A DNA stretch of 38,529 nt from an uncultured Bacilli bacterium (GTDB lineage: Bacteria > Bacillota_I > Bacilli_A > RF39 > UBA660): contig CAJUMA010000007.1 of assembly GCA_910587065.1 (NCBI GenBank), positions 32,906 through 71,434 on the forward strand, read 5' to 3'. Made by a program: the position numbers and the translations under genes. How positions within the stretch are numbered: the first letter of the stretch is position 1; the number at the start of each line of letters is the position of its first letter. A model generated the notes under the pieces. That model saw nothing but the letters and a program-made list of their open reading frames with translations, was not told the DNA's origin and did no database searches. Of the stretch, positions 24,221 through 32,385 are shown piece after piece.

Positions 24221-25899
24221 TTGATTATTACATTTTCAGTTGTCCAAAATGATTTCTTATTAGGATGAGCAAACACCGCATCTTGTGCTGCTTTATCCTT
24301 AACCACTATTTTCATATCTACTCTAGCTGGCATATAACTAAACATTTTTTCAGTTGCTATAATTGTTGAATCAACATTACTTAAGTCATACACAATTAAA
24401 CTACTACACCTATAAAACATACCTCTCATAAGTGTTACATTACCTGTATCAAAATTACCTAAGTTTAATGTGGTTAGTCTACTACAATCCCCAAACATAT
24501 AATCCATACTTGTTACTTTGCTTGTGTTAAAAGAACTTAAATCTAATGTAGTTAAACTACTGCAATCTCTAAACATCTCACTCATCATAGTTACATTGCT
24601 GGTATCAAAACTATTTACATCTAACGCTATTAAACTACTACAACCACTAAACATGTAATGCATTCTTGTTACATTGCTTGTATTAAAGGAACTTAAGTCT
24701 AAACTTGCTAAACTACTGCAAGAATCAAACATATGCGACATATTTATTACATTACCTGTATCAAAATTACCTAAGTCTAATGTGGTTAGTCGACTACAAT
24801 CATAAAACATAGAAGATATATCTATTACTTTGTCTGTATTAAAGTTGCCTAAATCTAATGTGGTTAAACTACTACAATCCCCAAACATATAATCCATACG
24901 TGTTACTTTGCTTGTGTTAAAAGAACTTAAATCTAATGTAGTTAAACTACTACAACCACTAAACATGTAATCCATTCTTGTTACATTGCTTGTATTAAAG
25001 GAACTTAAGTCTAAACTTGCTAAACTACTGCAAGAATAAAACATCCAAGACATATCAGTTACATTGCTTATATCCAAATATTCTAAGTTTTCTATTTCGT
25101 TTAAAATAGAAAAACTGTAAAATAATCCTGAACTATTTTCATTTGCTACTACTCTTCCATCGGAATTTATATATAAAGTATATTTTGTTGTATCTTCATT
25201 TGGTACAAGATACGACATTACACTTTTATCTTGGTTTTCTGATACATCAAAGATTAAGTCTTCCTTTGTTTCATGTGTGTTTAATGCATTTTCAAATATT
25301 ACTTTTGTTATATTAGAACTATATTTCCAAAAAGAAGTTCCTGATTTGCGAGCCATCAACTTTCCACCAATTTCGTTCGGATCAGAAGTTTCATCACCTA
25401 ACTCATCTCTTTCTTTAGGTGTTCCTGTTAATGTACACTTAACATTTATATCCATTGGTTCTGTTACTGCTTTTTTTAGTTTTGCTGTAATTGAACCTTG
25501 TTTTGTTTCTCCTGCTAAAAGAGACATACTCTCTGGTGCATATGTCATATCAACATATTCATTTTCACCTTCTATGATATTCGAATCTTCATCTACTATA
25601 TTACATACGATTTGTACATCGGCATCATAGTTTCTACTTGTATTTGTTGCCTCATATTCTAACACAGATTGCTCATCTATTAACGATAAAACTTTTGTTC
25701 CGTAACTTATTTCTGTTTTACCTTCACTTATTACATCATTTCTCTTTGTTCCATCTATACTAGCACTTGTAAATATGATTTTAAAATCATTACTTTCTCC
25801 TAGTCCTATTAATCCATTTAGTACTAGTGTTGTACTAACGGCAGCAAAACCTATTGCTAGTAGAGTTACTAATACTATTATTGTATTCCTTCTTTTCAT
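24214..25899 (-). CDS. DUF285 repeat surface protein with phase-variable-type promoter
   Basis: A 561-residue protein. Residues 1-33 are a signal-anchor (RRNTIIVLVTLLAIGFAAVS). Residues about 38-170 are the same beta-rich module as in the protein at 18160-19440 (ending LTGTPKERDE). About 110 linking residues follow (KYSSNITKVIFENALN region), then nine 26-residue DUF285/BspA-like leucine-rich repeats of the form C-S-S-L-T-T-L-D-L-S-S-F-N-T-S-N-V-T...MF, and a short tail without a sortase motif. Such repeats are typical of surface lipoproteins of mycoplasmas and gut Firmicutes, often in adhesion. Ribosome binding site GAGGGAG. The promoter contains a 19-bp A tract, pointing to on/off switching. 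Confidence 0.85.
   Translation of the reverse strand: MKRRNTIIVLVTLLAIGFAAVSTTLVLNGLIGLGESNDFKIIFTSASIDGTKRNDVISEGKTEISYGTKVLSLIDEQSVLEYEATNTSRNYDADVQIVCNIVDEDSNIIEGENEYVDMTYAPESMSLLAGETKQGSITAKLKKAVTEPMDINVKCTLTGTPKERDELGDETSDPNEIGGKLMARKSGTSFWKYSSNITKVIFENALNTHETKEDLIFDVSENQDKSVMSYLVPNEDTTKYTLYINSDGRVVANENSSGLFYSFSILNEIENLEYLDISNVTDMSWMFYSCSSLASLDLSSFNTSNVTRMDYMFSGCSSLTTLDLSSFNTSKVTRMDYMFGDCSSLTTLDLGNFNTDKVIDISSMFYDCSRLTTLDLGNFDTGNVINMSHMFDSCSSLASLDLSSFNTSNVTRMHYMFSGCSSLIALDVNSFDTSNVTMMSEMFRDCSSLTTLDLSSFNTSKVTSMDYMFGDCSRLTTLNLGNFDTGNVTLMRGMFYRCSSLIVYDLSNVDSTIIATEKMFSYMPARVDMKIVVKDKAAQDAVFAHPNKKSFWTTENVIIKG
24342..25043 (-). repeat. Nine tandem 78-bp units encoding DUF285 repeats
   Basis: The units are in frame (26 codons each). 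Some non-adjacent units are nearly identical in DNA: the stretch from about 24489 recurs at about 24879 (390 bp, five units) and that from about 24650 recurs at about 24962 (312 bp, four units). Such matches favour recombination-driven gain or loss of units. Confidence 0.8.
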
Positions 25900-25936
25900 A
25901 TACTTTCTCCCTCTTTAGGCACACCTACCTACCATA

Positions 25937-25964
25937 ATCATAACATTTTTTTTTTTTTTTTTTT
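25937..25964 (-). promoter_or_regulatory. Extended -10 promoter with A19 tract (candidate phase-variable switch)
   Basis: On the minus strand, 19 consecutive As (25946-25964) directly abut TGTTATGAT (TATGAT at 25937-25942), an extended -10 lying about 38 bp upstream of the ATG. The tract fills the -10/-35 spacer. A perfect TTGACA (25982-25987) sits 39 bp from the -10, too far to pair with it. In Mycoplasma hyorhinis vlp genes, poly-A tracts in this position switch surface lipoprotein expression by slippage; the same mechanism is inferred here. Confidence 0.65.
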
Positions 25965-26080
25965 ACACCACCTAATCGTTCTGTCAAGAGAAAAAGTAGT
26001 TAATTTATACACTAGTTTACATAAAAAAAGAAGAATTAGATACTAGTACCTGTCAAGTACCCACTAAATAAAAAGATAAA

Positions 26081-26989
26081 TTAATTTTTATTTTGAAGTC
26101 GATATTGTACAGGTGACAAGTATCCCAACTTCTTTTGAATGCGTTCATTGTTATACCAATGAATGTATTTTTTTATTTCTTCAGTTGCCTGCTTTCGTGT
26201 TATTTTGCCTAAAAGATATAACCATTCTTGTTTTAATTGTGAAAACCAATTTTCAATGGGGCAATTTTCCCAACAATGTCCTTTATGTGACATGCTTCTT
26301 CTAAAATCCATATTTTTTGATAGTTCAATATATTCATAAGCAAAATAAACAGCTCCTTGATCAGTATTCATTAATGCATTCTTATAATTTTTTACATTTT
26401 TATAACTTTCAATAATTAAATTTACATTATTGTTATTTGATGTAAAAAATGATACAATTTCATTGTTGAAGTAATCTTTTACTGCTGATAAATATAGATT
26501 TCCATCAGTACATTTTATATAGCTTACGTCTGATGAAAATTTTGTTCCAAATTTATTTGTTTTAAAATTACATTCAACCAAGTATGGAGCCTTATTATTA
26601 AGGTTCTTTTCATTTGCCCTTTTATTAGCTAATCCCATACCTTTTCTTACTATTACTGTTAAGCCCAATATCTTTTTATATCTTCTAATTAGTTTATGAT
26701 TTAAGTTTAATTTTAGATTGTTTTTTATGTGATATTTTAGTCTTAGTGTTCCATAAGTCATTTTTAAATTGTTATGCTCTTCTGATATTACTCTAGCTAT
26801 ATCTTCATTAAAGTTATTGGCAATTGGTTTTCCTGTTTCACACCATTTGTAATAACTTCTTCTATTTATATTTAAAACTCTACATATCCTTAGAATTGGA
26901 TATTCAATTTTTAATTTATCAATTATTTGATATTTTTCTATTTGTGTTGCTGAGAGCGGATTTCTATCAGAAGAGCATAAGATTTTTTT
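26081..26989 (-). CDS. IS3-family transposase OrfB, made as OrfAB by -1 frameshift
   Basis: The integrase core carries the DDE residues in SSDVSYI, NTDQGAVY and PIENWFSQLKQEW, with the typical ending YIHWYNNERIQKKLGYLSPV and QYR. The first in-frame ATG is at 26761, but the same frame is open far upstream and encodes the expected HTH_21 segment (IEYPILRICRVLNINRRSYY). This frame lies -1 relative to OrfA and joins it at a run of seven As (26983-26989 on the minus strand; zero frame TTA-AAA-AAA), a standard IS3-family slippery heptamer. The fused product would be about 370 residues. Coordinates run from the slip site to the stop. Confidence 0.88.
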   Translation of the reverse strand, partial: KKILCSSDRNPLSATQIEKYQIIDKLKIEYPILRICRVLNINRRSYYKWCETGKPIANNFNEDIARVISEEHNNLKMTYGTLRLKYHIKNNLKLNLNHKLIRRYKKILGLTVIVRKGMGLANKRANEKNLNNKAPYLVECNFKTNKFGTKFSSDVSYIKCTDGNLYLSAVKDYFNNEIVSFFTSNNNNVNLIIESYKNVKNYKNALMNTDQGAVYFAYEYIELSKNMDFRRSMSHKGHCWENCPIENWFSQLKQEWLYLLGKITRKQATEEIKKYIHWYNNERIQKKLGYLSPVQYRLQNKN

Positions 26990-27204
26990 AATATATCAAT
27001 ATCCTCAATTTTTGGTTGCTCCTTTCTTTTCCCTCGATTATCTACCTCTAATTTCCCCTCATCATATTTTTTGTTCCAAATACTTACTGTTCCACAGCTC
27101 GGAATTCCATATTTCTTCATTAAATATGATATTGTTGCTCCATTTTTAAATTCTTTAACTATTTTTACCTTTTCTTCTAAAGTCCACTTCTTTTGTTTAC
27201 CCAT
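26938..27204 (-). CDS. IS3-family transposase OrfA (helix-turn-helix)
   Basis: An 88-residue protein with a transposase_8/HTH_Tnp_1 fold: WTLEEKVKIVKEFKNGATIS, YLMKKYGIPSCGTVSIWNKKYDEGKL, then a basic linker and a short leucine-rich segment (DILKKSYALLIEI) overlapping orfB. About 74 codons precede the A7 slip site; without slippage the protein ends 14 codons later at TAG. In the family, OrfA alone regulates transposition while OrfAB is the transposase. The start follows GGAGGTG. Confidence 0.88.
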   Translation of the reverse strand: MGKQKKWTLEEKVKIVKEFKNGATISYLMKKYGIPSCGTVSIWNKKYDEGKLEVDNRGKRKEQPKIEDIDILKKSYALLIEIRSQQHK

Positions 27205-27294
27205 GAAAAAACACCTCCAAAGTTCTTTCTAAATAAATTCTAACATATTTTTATGTTCTTTTTATTTAGTGTGAACTTTAAAGGTATTATAATC

Positions 27295-28116
27295 TTACTT
27301 CTCCTTCTTATACTTAAACAATACTGATGGTCTATGTCCTTCACCTGTACGCATTTTATCTGTCTTTTCTACCTTTGGTTCAATAATTCTTCTAAATGCT
27401 GGATCTAAAAGCTTTTTATTTAGAATAACTTCATAAACACTTTGTAATTCTCCTAAAGTAAAATATTCAGGCATCATATTAAATACAATATCTGTATAAT
27501 TAACTTTATTTCTTAATCGTTCAATACCTGAAAGCAATACTTTAGCATGGTCAAAAGCAAGATCTTTATTCTCTAATATTTTAAAATCATATCTATCCGT
27601 AGTTGCATCTCTTAATACTTTTTCTAATTTTATTGATATATCCTTTTCTCCATTAGTTAAAAATATATCAATATTTTTACCTTCTTCAAATATTTTTATA
27701 TCAAACCAACTAGCATCATCACTTAGTTTTCCTGTTAACCTATCTTTATCAACTAAAGCCATGTAAGATGTTGATAAAATTCGCATACGAGGATCTCTTT
27801 TTACATCACCATAAGTATAAAGTTGTTCTAAATAAATATCTGATAAATTAGTTTCATCTTTTAAAATTCTTGCCGGTGCATCATCAAGATTTTCATCATA
27901 CTGCACAAATCCGCCAGGGAAACACCATTTATCTTTAAAAGGATAAGTACTTCTTTTTATTAAAAGAACTGACATATGTTTCTCATCTGTTTTACGGTAA
28001 TTATCATTTTCATAACTCGAAACACTTAAAAGTAAAACATCAGCTGTAACACTTACTCTTTTAAATTCTTCTGGATTATAAGCTTCTAAAAAATCTTTTT
28101 CACTTTTATATTCCAT
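27295..28116 (-). CDS. nrtR: NrtR, NUDIX-related transcriptional repressor of NAD metabolism
   Basis: A 273-residue protein. Residues 22-150 are a NUDIX-like domain (PFKDKWCFPGGFVQYDENLD); the box is degenerate, reading R-I-L-K-D-E-T-N where R-E-x-x-E-E-x-G is required for hydrolysis, so it probably binds but does not cleave its ligand (ADP-ribose or NAD in known NrtRs). Residues about 205-270 are the NrtR winged helix (YTDIVFNMMPEYFTLGELQS, FRRIIEPKVEKT, GEGHRPSVLFKYKK). It is the last of eight NAD genes and starts 9 bp after pncC. Its own position in the operon implies autoregulation through the palindromes at the pncA promoter. Confidence 0.92.
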   Translation of the reverse strand: MEYKSEKDFLEAYNPEEFKRVSVTADVLLLSVSSYENDNYRKTDEKHMSVLLIKRSTYPFKDKWCFPGGFVQYDENLDDAPARILKDETNLSDIYLEQLYTYGDVKRDPRMRILSTSYMALVDKDRLTGKLSDDASWFDIKIFEEGKNIDIFLTNGEKDISIKLEKVLRDATTDRYDFKILENKDLAFDHAKVLLSGIERLRNKVNYTDIVFNMMPEYFTLGELQSVYEVILNKKLLDPAFRRIIEPKVEKTDKMRTGEGHRPSVLFKYKKEK

Positions 28117-28125
28117 AGTACACCT

Positions 28126-28608
28126 CTACTCACTAATTATATCAAATAACTTTTCGCCAATAAACTCAATTATTATTTCTTTATTCTCTTTTCTTGTCTT
28201 TGTTTTATTAGCTTTTATGTCATATTTATAAAAGGTATCTGCCCCTTTATCATAAATACAAATAAAGACCTTGTCATCTTCACCTGACGGATTTTTGGGA
28301 TCAGGGTTATTAAGTTTTCCAGTTATACCAATACCAAAATCAGAATTAGCAAACTTACTAATATTTTTAGACATCTCTTCTGCTGTTTCAATAGAATATA
28401 CAGAATACTTATCAATTATATCTGGATTAACTCCCATTTTTATTTTATATTCATTTGAATAAGTTACAGCCGAAAATTTAAGTATTTCACTAGCACCATT
28501 ATGATTGGTAATTTCACTAGCAATTGACCCACCTGTACATGATTCCATAGTTGCAACACTTTTTTCTTTTAGTTGCAAAATATGAATAATATCTTCATAT
28601 ATTTTCAT
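28126..28608 (-). CDS. pncC: NMN amidohydrolase PncC (CinA C-terminal domain)
   Basis: PncC deamidates nicotinamide mononucleotide, released for example by NAD-dependent DNA ligase, to nicotinate mononucleotide that re-enters the pathway. The 160-residue protein is a stand-alone CinA_C domain: SVATMESCTGGSIASEITN (residues 17-35), FSAVTYSNEYKIKMG, and FGIGITGKLN near 91-100. The stop is TAG, and nrtR begins in the same frame four codons later, so only that UAG and three codons separate the two reading frames. The AGAGGTG after the stop is the nrtR ribosome binding site. Confidence 0.9.
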   Translation of the reverse strand: MKIYEDIIHILQLKEKSVATMESCTGGSIASEITNHNGASEILKFSAVTYSNEYKIKMGVNPDIIDKYSVYSIETAEEMSKNISKFANSDFGIGITGKLNNPDPKNPSGEDDKVFICIYDKGADTFYKYDIKANKTKTRKENKEIIIEFIGEKLFDIISE

Positions 28609-28618
28609 TAACTTACCC

Positions 28619-29197
28619 CTATCTATATAAATTATTATCTTTTATATATTGTAACACATCTTTATCTAAATAAACACTAGCATTATCTGATAATATATCA
28701 CTTCTCAACATTGTTGATGAAACTGCGTTTTCTTCCATATCAACAACAATAATATTATTCTTATATTTATCAAGTCTATTTAATACTTCCTCTAAATCAT
28801 CAGTATTTCTTCTTATAACTAAAATTTTAAAATTATCTAAAATGTACTCTGCATTTTTCCAAGAATCTATATAACTTAAATTATCTAAACCACATATAAA
28901 ATAAATCTCGGAACCCATATACTCTTCTTTAAAATGTTTTAAAGTTTCATAAGTATAGACAACTTCACTTTTAAGTTCAAAATCTGAAGTTTCAAATGCC
29001 TCATATTTATCAGTAATAAGTTTCAGCATATTATATCTATTCTTATCACTTTCTAAATTGTTTTTATATTTATATTTACTTCCTGTCGGAACAAATATAA
29101 CTTTATCTAAAATATTATTATCCGTTAAATAGGTAGCAATACTTTCATGCATTTTATGTGGAGGATTAAAAGAGCCTCCAAAAATACCTATTTTCAT
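28619..29197 (-). CDS. nadD: Nicotinate-nucleotide adenylyltransferase NadD
   Basis: NadD adds AMP from ATP to nicotinate mononucleotide, forming nicotinate adenine dinucleotide. The 192-residue length is standard. The nucleotidyltransferase motif GIFGGSFNPPHKMH is at residues 4-17, and the second ATP-binding motif VSSTMLRSDI is near 159-168. FICGLDNLSYIDSWKNAE in the middle is typical. The gene starts 15 bp after prs and ends 10 bp before pncC. Confidence 0.95.
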   Translation of the reverse strand: MKIGIFGGSFNPPHKMHESIATYLTDNNILDKVIFVPTGSKYKYKNNLESDKNRYNMLKLITDKYEAFETSDFELKSEVVYTYETLKHFKEEYMGSEIYFICGLDNLSYIDSWKNAEYILDNFKILVIRRNTDDLEEVLNRLDKYKNNIIVVDMEENAVSSTMLRSDILSDNASVYLDKDVLQYIKDNNLYR

Positions 29198-29212
29198 AAA
29201 ATCATTCCTTTT

Positions 29213-30301
29213 TTATTTTCTTCTTAAACGTTTATACGTTTCTAGATTTTCATGATGAATTGGTTCAAGTGATTTTCCTTTATTTAATGTACAAATAATT
29301 CTTGAAATCATCTCAGAACAATCGACATCAACATACCAACTCTTATTTTTTATTTCATCAGGTACATAAGAAAGATTAGTAGAATAAATAAAGTCAAACA
29401 TTCCATCACGATATGCTTTTTCAATTTTTTCAATACCTTCTGTAAATAAGGCAAATGTTGCACAGATAAATACTCTTTTAGCTCCTCTTTTCTTAGCCTC
29501 ACGTGCTACTTCTAAAACACTTCCACCACTGGCAATCATATCATCTACAATTATAACATTTAAATTATCCATATCTGGCCCTAAATAAGAATGTTCAACA
29601 ATTGGATTTTTACCATCAACAATACGAGAGTAATCTCTTCTTTTATAAAAAGCCCCAACATCACACCCCAGCATTTCAGCGTAATATCTTGCTCTTGGCA
29701 TTGCTCCAAAGTCGGGTGCTAGTACTAATAAATTATTACTAAGTTCAATCATAGTTTCATTTTCTATTAAATTTTCTAATATTGTACTCGTTGGATAAAA
29801 ATTTTCAAAAGCCATTGTTGGGATTGCATTAGCAATTGCTGGATTATGAACATCAAAAGAAATTAAATTATTAATTCCTAAGTTTTCTAGTTCTCTTAAA
29901 GAAAGCGCACAATCAAGTGATTCTCTTCCTGTTCTTTTATCTTGTCTTGACTCATATAAAAGAGGCATTATTAAAGTTAAGCTTCGCGCATGATTAGCTG
30001 AAGCACCAATAACTCTTTTAATATCAGCAAAATGTTCATCAGGAGCAACATGATGTTCTCTTCCATGCATATTATAAGTACAATTATAATTTCCCACATC
30101 ACCAAGAATATAAACATCTTTTTCACGAACCGAATCTACAAGTCTTATTTTTCCTTCACCATTAGAAAATCTTGTTTCACTAAGTTCTACACGATAATCT
30201 TTTAAAGAATCACTTTTTCCATTTTTAACTAGACGTTCATTTACCTTATCACCTAGTTCTTTAGCTGAATTTAAAACAACTAATCGCATATCTTTTTTCA
30301 T
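29213..30301 (-). CDS. prs: Ribose-phosphate pyrophosphokinase (divergent, long form)
   Basis: It makes PRPP, the co-substrate of PncB, from ribose 5-phosphate and ATP. Recognisable are the region LPLLYESRQDKRTGRESL cognate to the family's YxRQDR segment, ISFDVHNPAIANAIP, LAPDFGAMPRARYYAEML and the PRPP-binding loop VIIVDDMIASGGSVLEVA (about residues 250-267). At 362 residues it is about 45 longer than the usual 310-320 and clearly divergent, so it may be a pathway-dedicated copy. The 103-bp gap upstream holds a promoter-like extended -10, so it may also be expressed apart from the NAD operon. Confidence 0.88.
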   Translation of the reverse strand: MKKDMRLVVLNSAKELGDKVNERLVKNGKSDSLKDYRVELSETRFSNGEGKIRLVDSVREKDVYILGDVGNYNCTYNMHGREHHVAPDEHFADIKRVIGASANHARSLTLIMPLLYESRQDKRTGRESLDCALSLRELENLGINNLISFDVHNPAIANAIPTMAFENFYPTSTILENLIENETMIELSNNLLVLAPDFGAMPRARYYAEMLGCDVGAFYKRRDYSRIVDGKNPIVEHSYLGPDMDNLNVIIVDDMIASGGSVLEVAREAKKRGAKRVFICATFALFTEGIEKIEKAYRDGMFDFIYSTNLSYVPDEIKNKSWYVDVDCSEMISRIICTLNKGKSLEPIHHENLETYKRLRRK

Positions 30302-30342
30302 TCAAAACCACCCTTACTTACCTAAATACGTCCTTTAACCAT

Positions 30343-30351
30343 ATTATAGCA
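30343..30351 (-). promoter_or_regulatory. Internal extended -10 promoter upstream of prs
   Basis: On the minus strand TGCTATAAT lies 42 bp upstream of the prs ATG in the largest gap of the NAD operon. No good -35 is present. No copy of the TTATTA/TAATAA palindrome is seen here, so it may allow PRPP synthesis independent of NAD control. Confidence 0.45.
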
Positions 30352-30404
30352 TATATTTTCATATAATCACTTCCAGCCTCTAACAATTTTATTTTTAATA
30401 TTTT

Positions 30405-32330
30405 TTAATCTATCTTCCACATCTCACTAGATGCATCACTTGGCATTCTTAAATCTCCTCTTGGCGAAATACTAATTGTCCCAACCTTTGGTCCATCAGG
30501 AATACAACTACGTTTAAATTGTTGTGAGAAAAACCTTTTAACAAAGAAAGAAAGCCATTTACTAATCTCTTTTTCAGGAAAACTTTCCTTAAAAGCATGA
30601 ATCGCTAAATATTTAATTTTTTCTGGACTTGCTCCATATCTTAAGAAATGATATATAAAGAAATCATGTAAGATATAAGGTCCAACTATACTTTCTGTTT
30701 GTTGTAATATTTCATCTTTATCACTTGGAGGTAATAATTCTGGTGACACTGGAGTTTCTAATATATCATTAATAATCTTTCTTCTCTCATCACTACTCTC
30801 AGTCTCTGCATAATATGAAACTAAATATTTTACTAAAGTTTTTGGAATAGAAACATTAACAGCATACATACTCATGTGATCTCCATTATATGTACACCAT
30901 CCTAAGCATAATTCTGATAAATCTCCCGTTCCAATAACAAGTCCGCCAATTTTATTAGCATAGTCCATTAATATTTGTGTTCTCTCTCTTGCTTGAACAT
31001 TTTCATAAGTTACATCTAACTCTTTTGGATCATGTTCAATATCTTTAAAGTGTTGCAAACAAGCATCTTTAATATTAATTTCTTTTAAAGTTGCACCATA
31101 AAGTTTTACAAACTCACATGAATTATTATAAGTTCTACTTGTTGTACCAAAGCCTGGCATCGTTATACCATAAATATCTTTATGATCAAGACCCAAAATA
31201 TCATAAGCTTTTACTACGACCAAGAAAGCTAAAGTTGAATCTAGTCCACCTGATATACCAATAACACTTTTCTTTATCCCTGTAGATTTCATTCTTTTAG
31301 CTAATGCATAAGCTTGAATATTTAAAATTTCTTCACATCTATCATTGCGGTGTTCAACTGTCTTTGGTACAAAAGGTGAAGGTGAATACTCACGAACAAG
31401 TTCATTATCAGGGTTATAACCATCAAAATAAACTTTTGTATACTCTTTTTCTTTATCTTTTATAACTCCCATATAAGAAATATCTTTGTAACGCATAGCT
31501 TCAAGTCTTGCTAAATCAACATCATCAAATATCAAATTAGATTCAAAATCAAATCTTTCACTCTCTTTTAAAGCACGACCATTTTCATAAATAAATGAAG
31601 CTCCAGAAAATACAAGATCCGTAGTCGATTCATTAATACCAGCCGATGCATAAATATAAGCACTTATTGTTTTTTCCGATTGACTCTTAATCAAGCTCTT
31701 ACGATATTCTTCTTTTCCAATTATTTCGTTAGAAGCTGATAAATTAAAAATCATCTTAGCTCCTCTAATAGTTAAATCATTACTTGGGGGATATATACAC
31801 CATAAATCTTCACATATCTCAATTCCAAAAGTACGTCTTTCATCACCTTTTTCTTGAAAGATCATATTTGTTTTAAAAGGAACTTCTTCACCATCAATGT
31901 TTATTACTTCACTTAAACGTCTACTATCTTCACTAAACCAACGTTTTTCATAAAATTCACCATAATTTGGTATATAAGTTTTTGGAACAATACCTAATAT
32001 ATGACCACTTTCTAAAACTGCTGCACAATTGAATAGTTGATTATCTGCCTTAATTGGTACACCAACTATGAATACACCTTTAACTCTTTTAGAATATTTT
32101 TTTAATTCAATCAGTCCATCAGAGGCTTTTTTAAGTAAATGTTCATTCAAGAAAAGATCAGCACAAGTATAACCTGTTAAGGAAAGTTCAGGAAATAAAG
32201 TTATTTCCACTCCCCTTTTAAAAGCCTCATCCATAACTTTTTTAATTTCTTCAACATTAAAATCTACATTACTTATTTCTATTTTTGGAACAGATGCACC
32301 AACTCTCATAAATCCAAACTTTTTATCCAT
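30405..32330 (-). CDS. nadE: Glutamine-dependent NAD synthetase NadE
   Basis: It amidates nicotinate adenine dinucleotide to NAD using glutamine and ATP. At 641 residues it is the two-domain form. The N-terminal nitrilase-type glutaminase has the triad E48 (FPELSLTGY), K117 (PKTYIPNYGEF) and C173 (EICEDLW). The C-terminal synthetase has the P-loop SGGLDST at 360-366 and later DLSELCLGW and PKTLVKYLV. All key residues are present. Ribosome binding site GGAAGGTGATG. 55 bp separate it from the NUDIX gene upstream. Confidence 0.96.
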   Translation of the reverse strand: MDKKFGFMRVGASVPKIEISNVDFNVEEIKKVMDEAFKRGVEITLFPELSLTGYTCADLFLNEHLLKKASDGLIELKKYSKRVKGVFIVGVPIKADNQLFNCAAVLESGHILGIVPKTYIPNYGEFYEKRWFSEDSRRLSEVINIDGEEVPFKTNMIFQEKGDERRTFGIEICEDLWCIYPPSNDLTIRGAKMIFNLSASNEIIGKEEYRKSLIKSQSEKTISAYIYASAGINESTTDLVFSGASFIYENGRALKESERFDFESNLIFDDVDLARLEAMRYKDISYMGVIKDKEKEYTKVYFDGYNPDNELVREYSPSPFVPKTVEHRNDRCEEILNIQAYALAKRMKSTGIKKSVIGISGGLDSTLAFLVVVKAYDILGLDHKDIYGITMPGFGTTSRTYNNSCEFVKLYGATLKEINIKDACLQHFKDIEHDPKELDVTYENVQARERTQILMDYANKIGGLVIGTGDLSELCLGWCTYNGDHMSMYAVNVSIPKTLVKYLVSYYAETESSDERRKIINDILETPVSPELLPPSDKDEILQQTESIVGPYILHDFFIYHFLRYGASPEKIKYLAIHAFKESFPEKEISKWLSFFVKRFFSQQFKRSCIPDGPKVGTISISPRGDLRMPSDASSEMWKID

Positions 32331-32385
32331 TTCATCACCTTCCAGTTTTTTATGGTTTTATTTCTTGTTTATATTATATAACTTA

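Larger units (their letters stand above)
26051..27282 (-). mobile_element. IS3-family (IS150-like) insertion sequence, about 1.23 kb
   Basis: The left end begins TGTCAAGTACCCACTAAATA at 26051. The right end, read inward on the other strand from 27282, begins TTTAAAGTTCACACTAAATA. The inverted repeats of about 28 bp share ACTAAATAAAAAGA and differ at about six places. It contains orfA and orfB on the minus strand joined by an A7 frameshift site. I see no clear target duplication. A small hairpin (AACATA/TATGTT, about 27242-27257) lies inside the right end. The element begins 12 bp past the stop of nrtR, so it may now act as the end of the NAD operon transcript. Confidence 0.85.

Noticed and set aside
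24342..25043. CRISPR-like array
   Set aside because: The 78-bp units are in frame, coding and without unique spacers; they are DUF285 repeats.
25981..26003. CTGTCAAGAGAAAAAGTAG as a leftover IS end, or as the -35 of the DUF285 promoter
   Set aside because: The similarity to either IS terminus is short, and the TTGACA it contains is 39 bp from the -10, too far for a sigma-A promoter.
5080..26040. Shared 16-mer TTCTTCTTTTTTTATG (minus strand) beyond the left ends of both IS elements
   Set aside because: In DNA this AT-rich, a few exact T-rich 16-mer matches are expected by chance in 38 kb; flanks otherwise differ.
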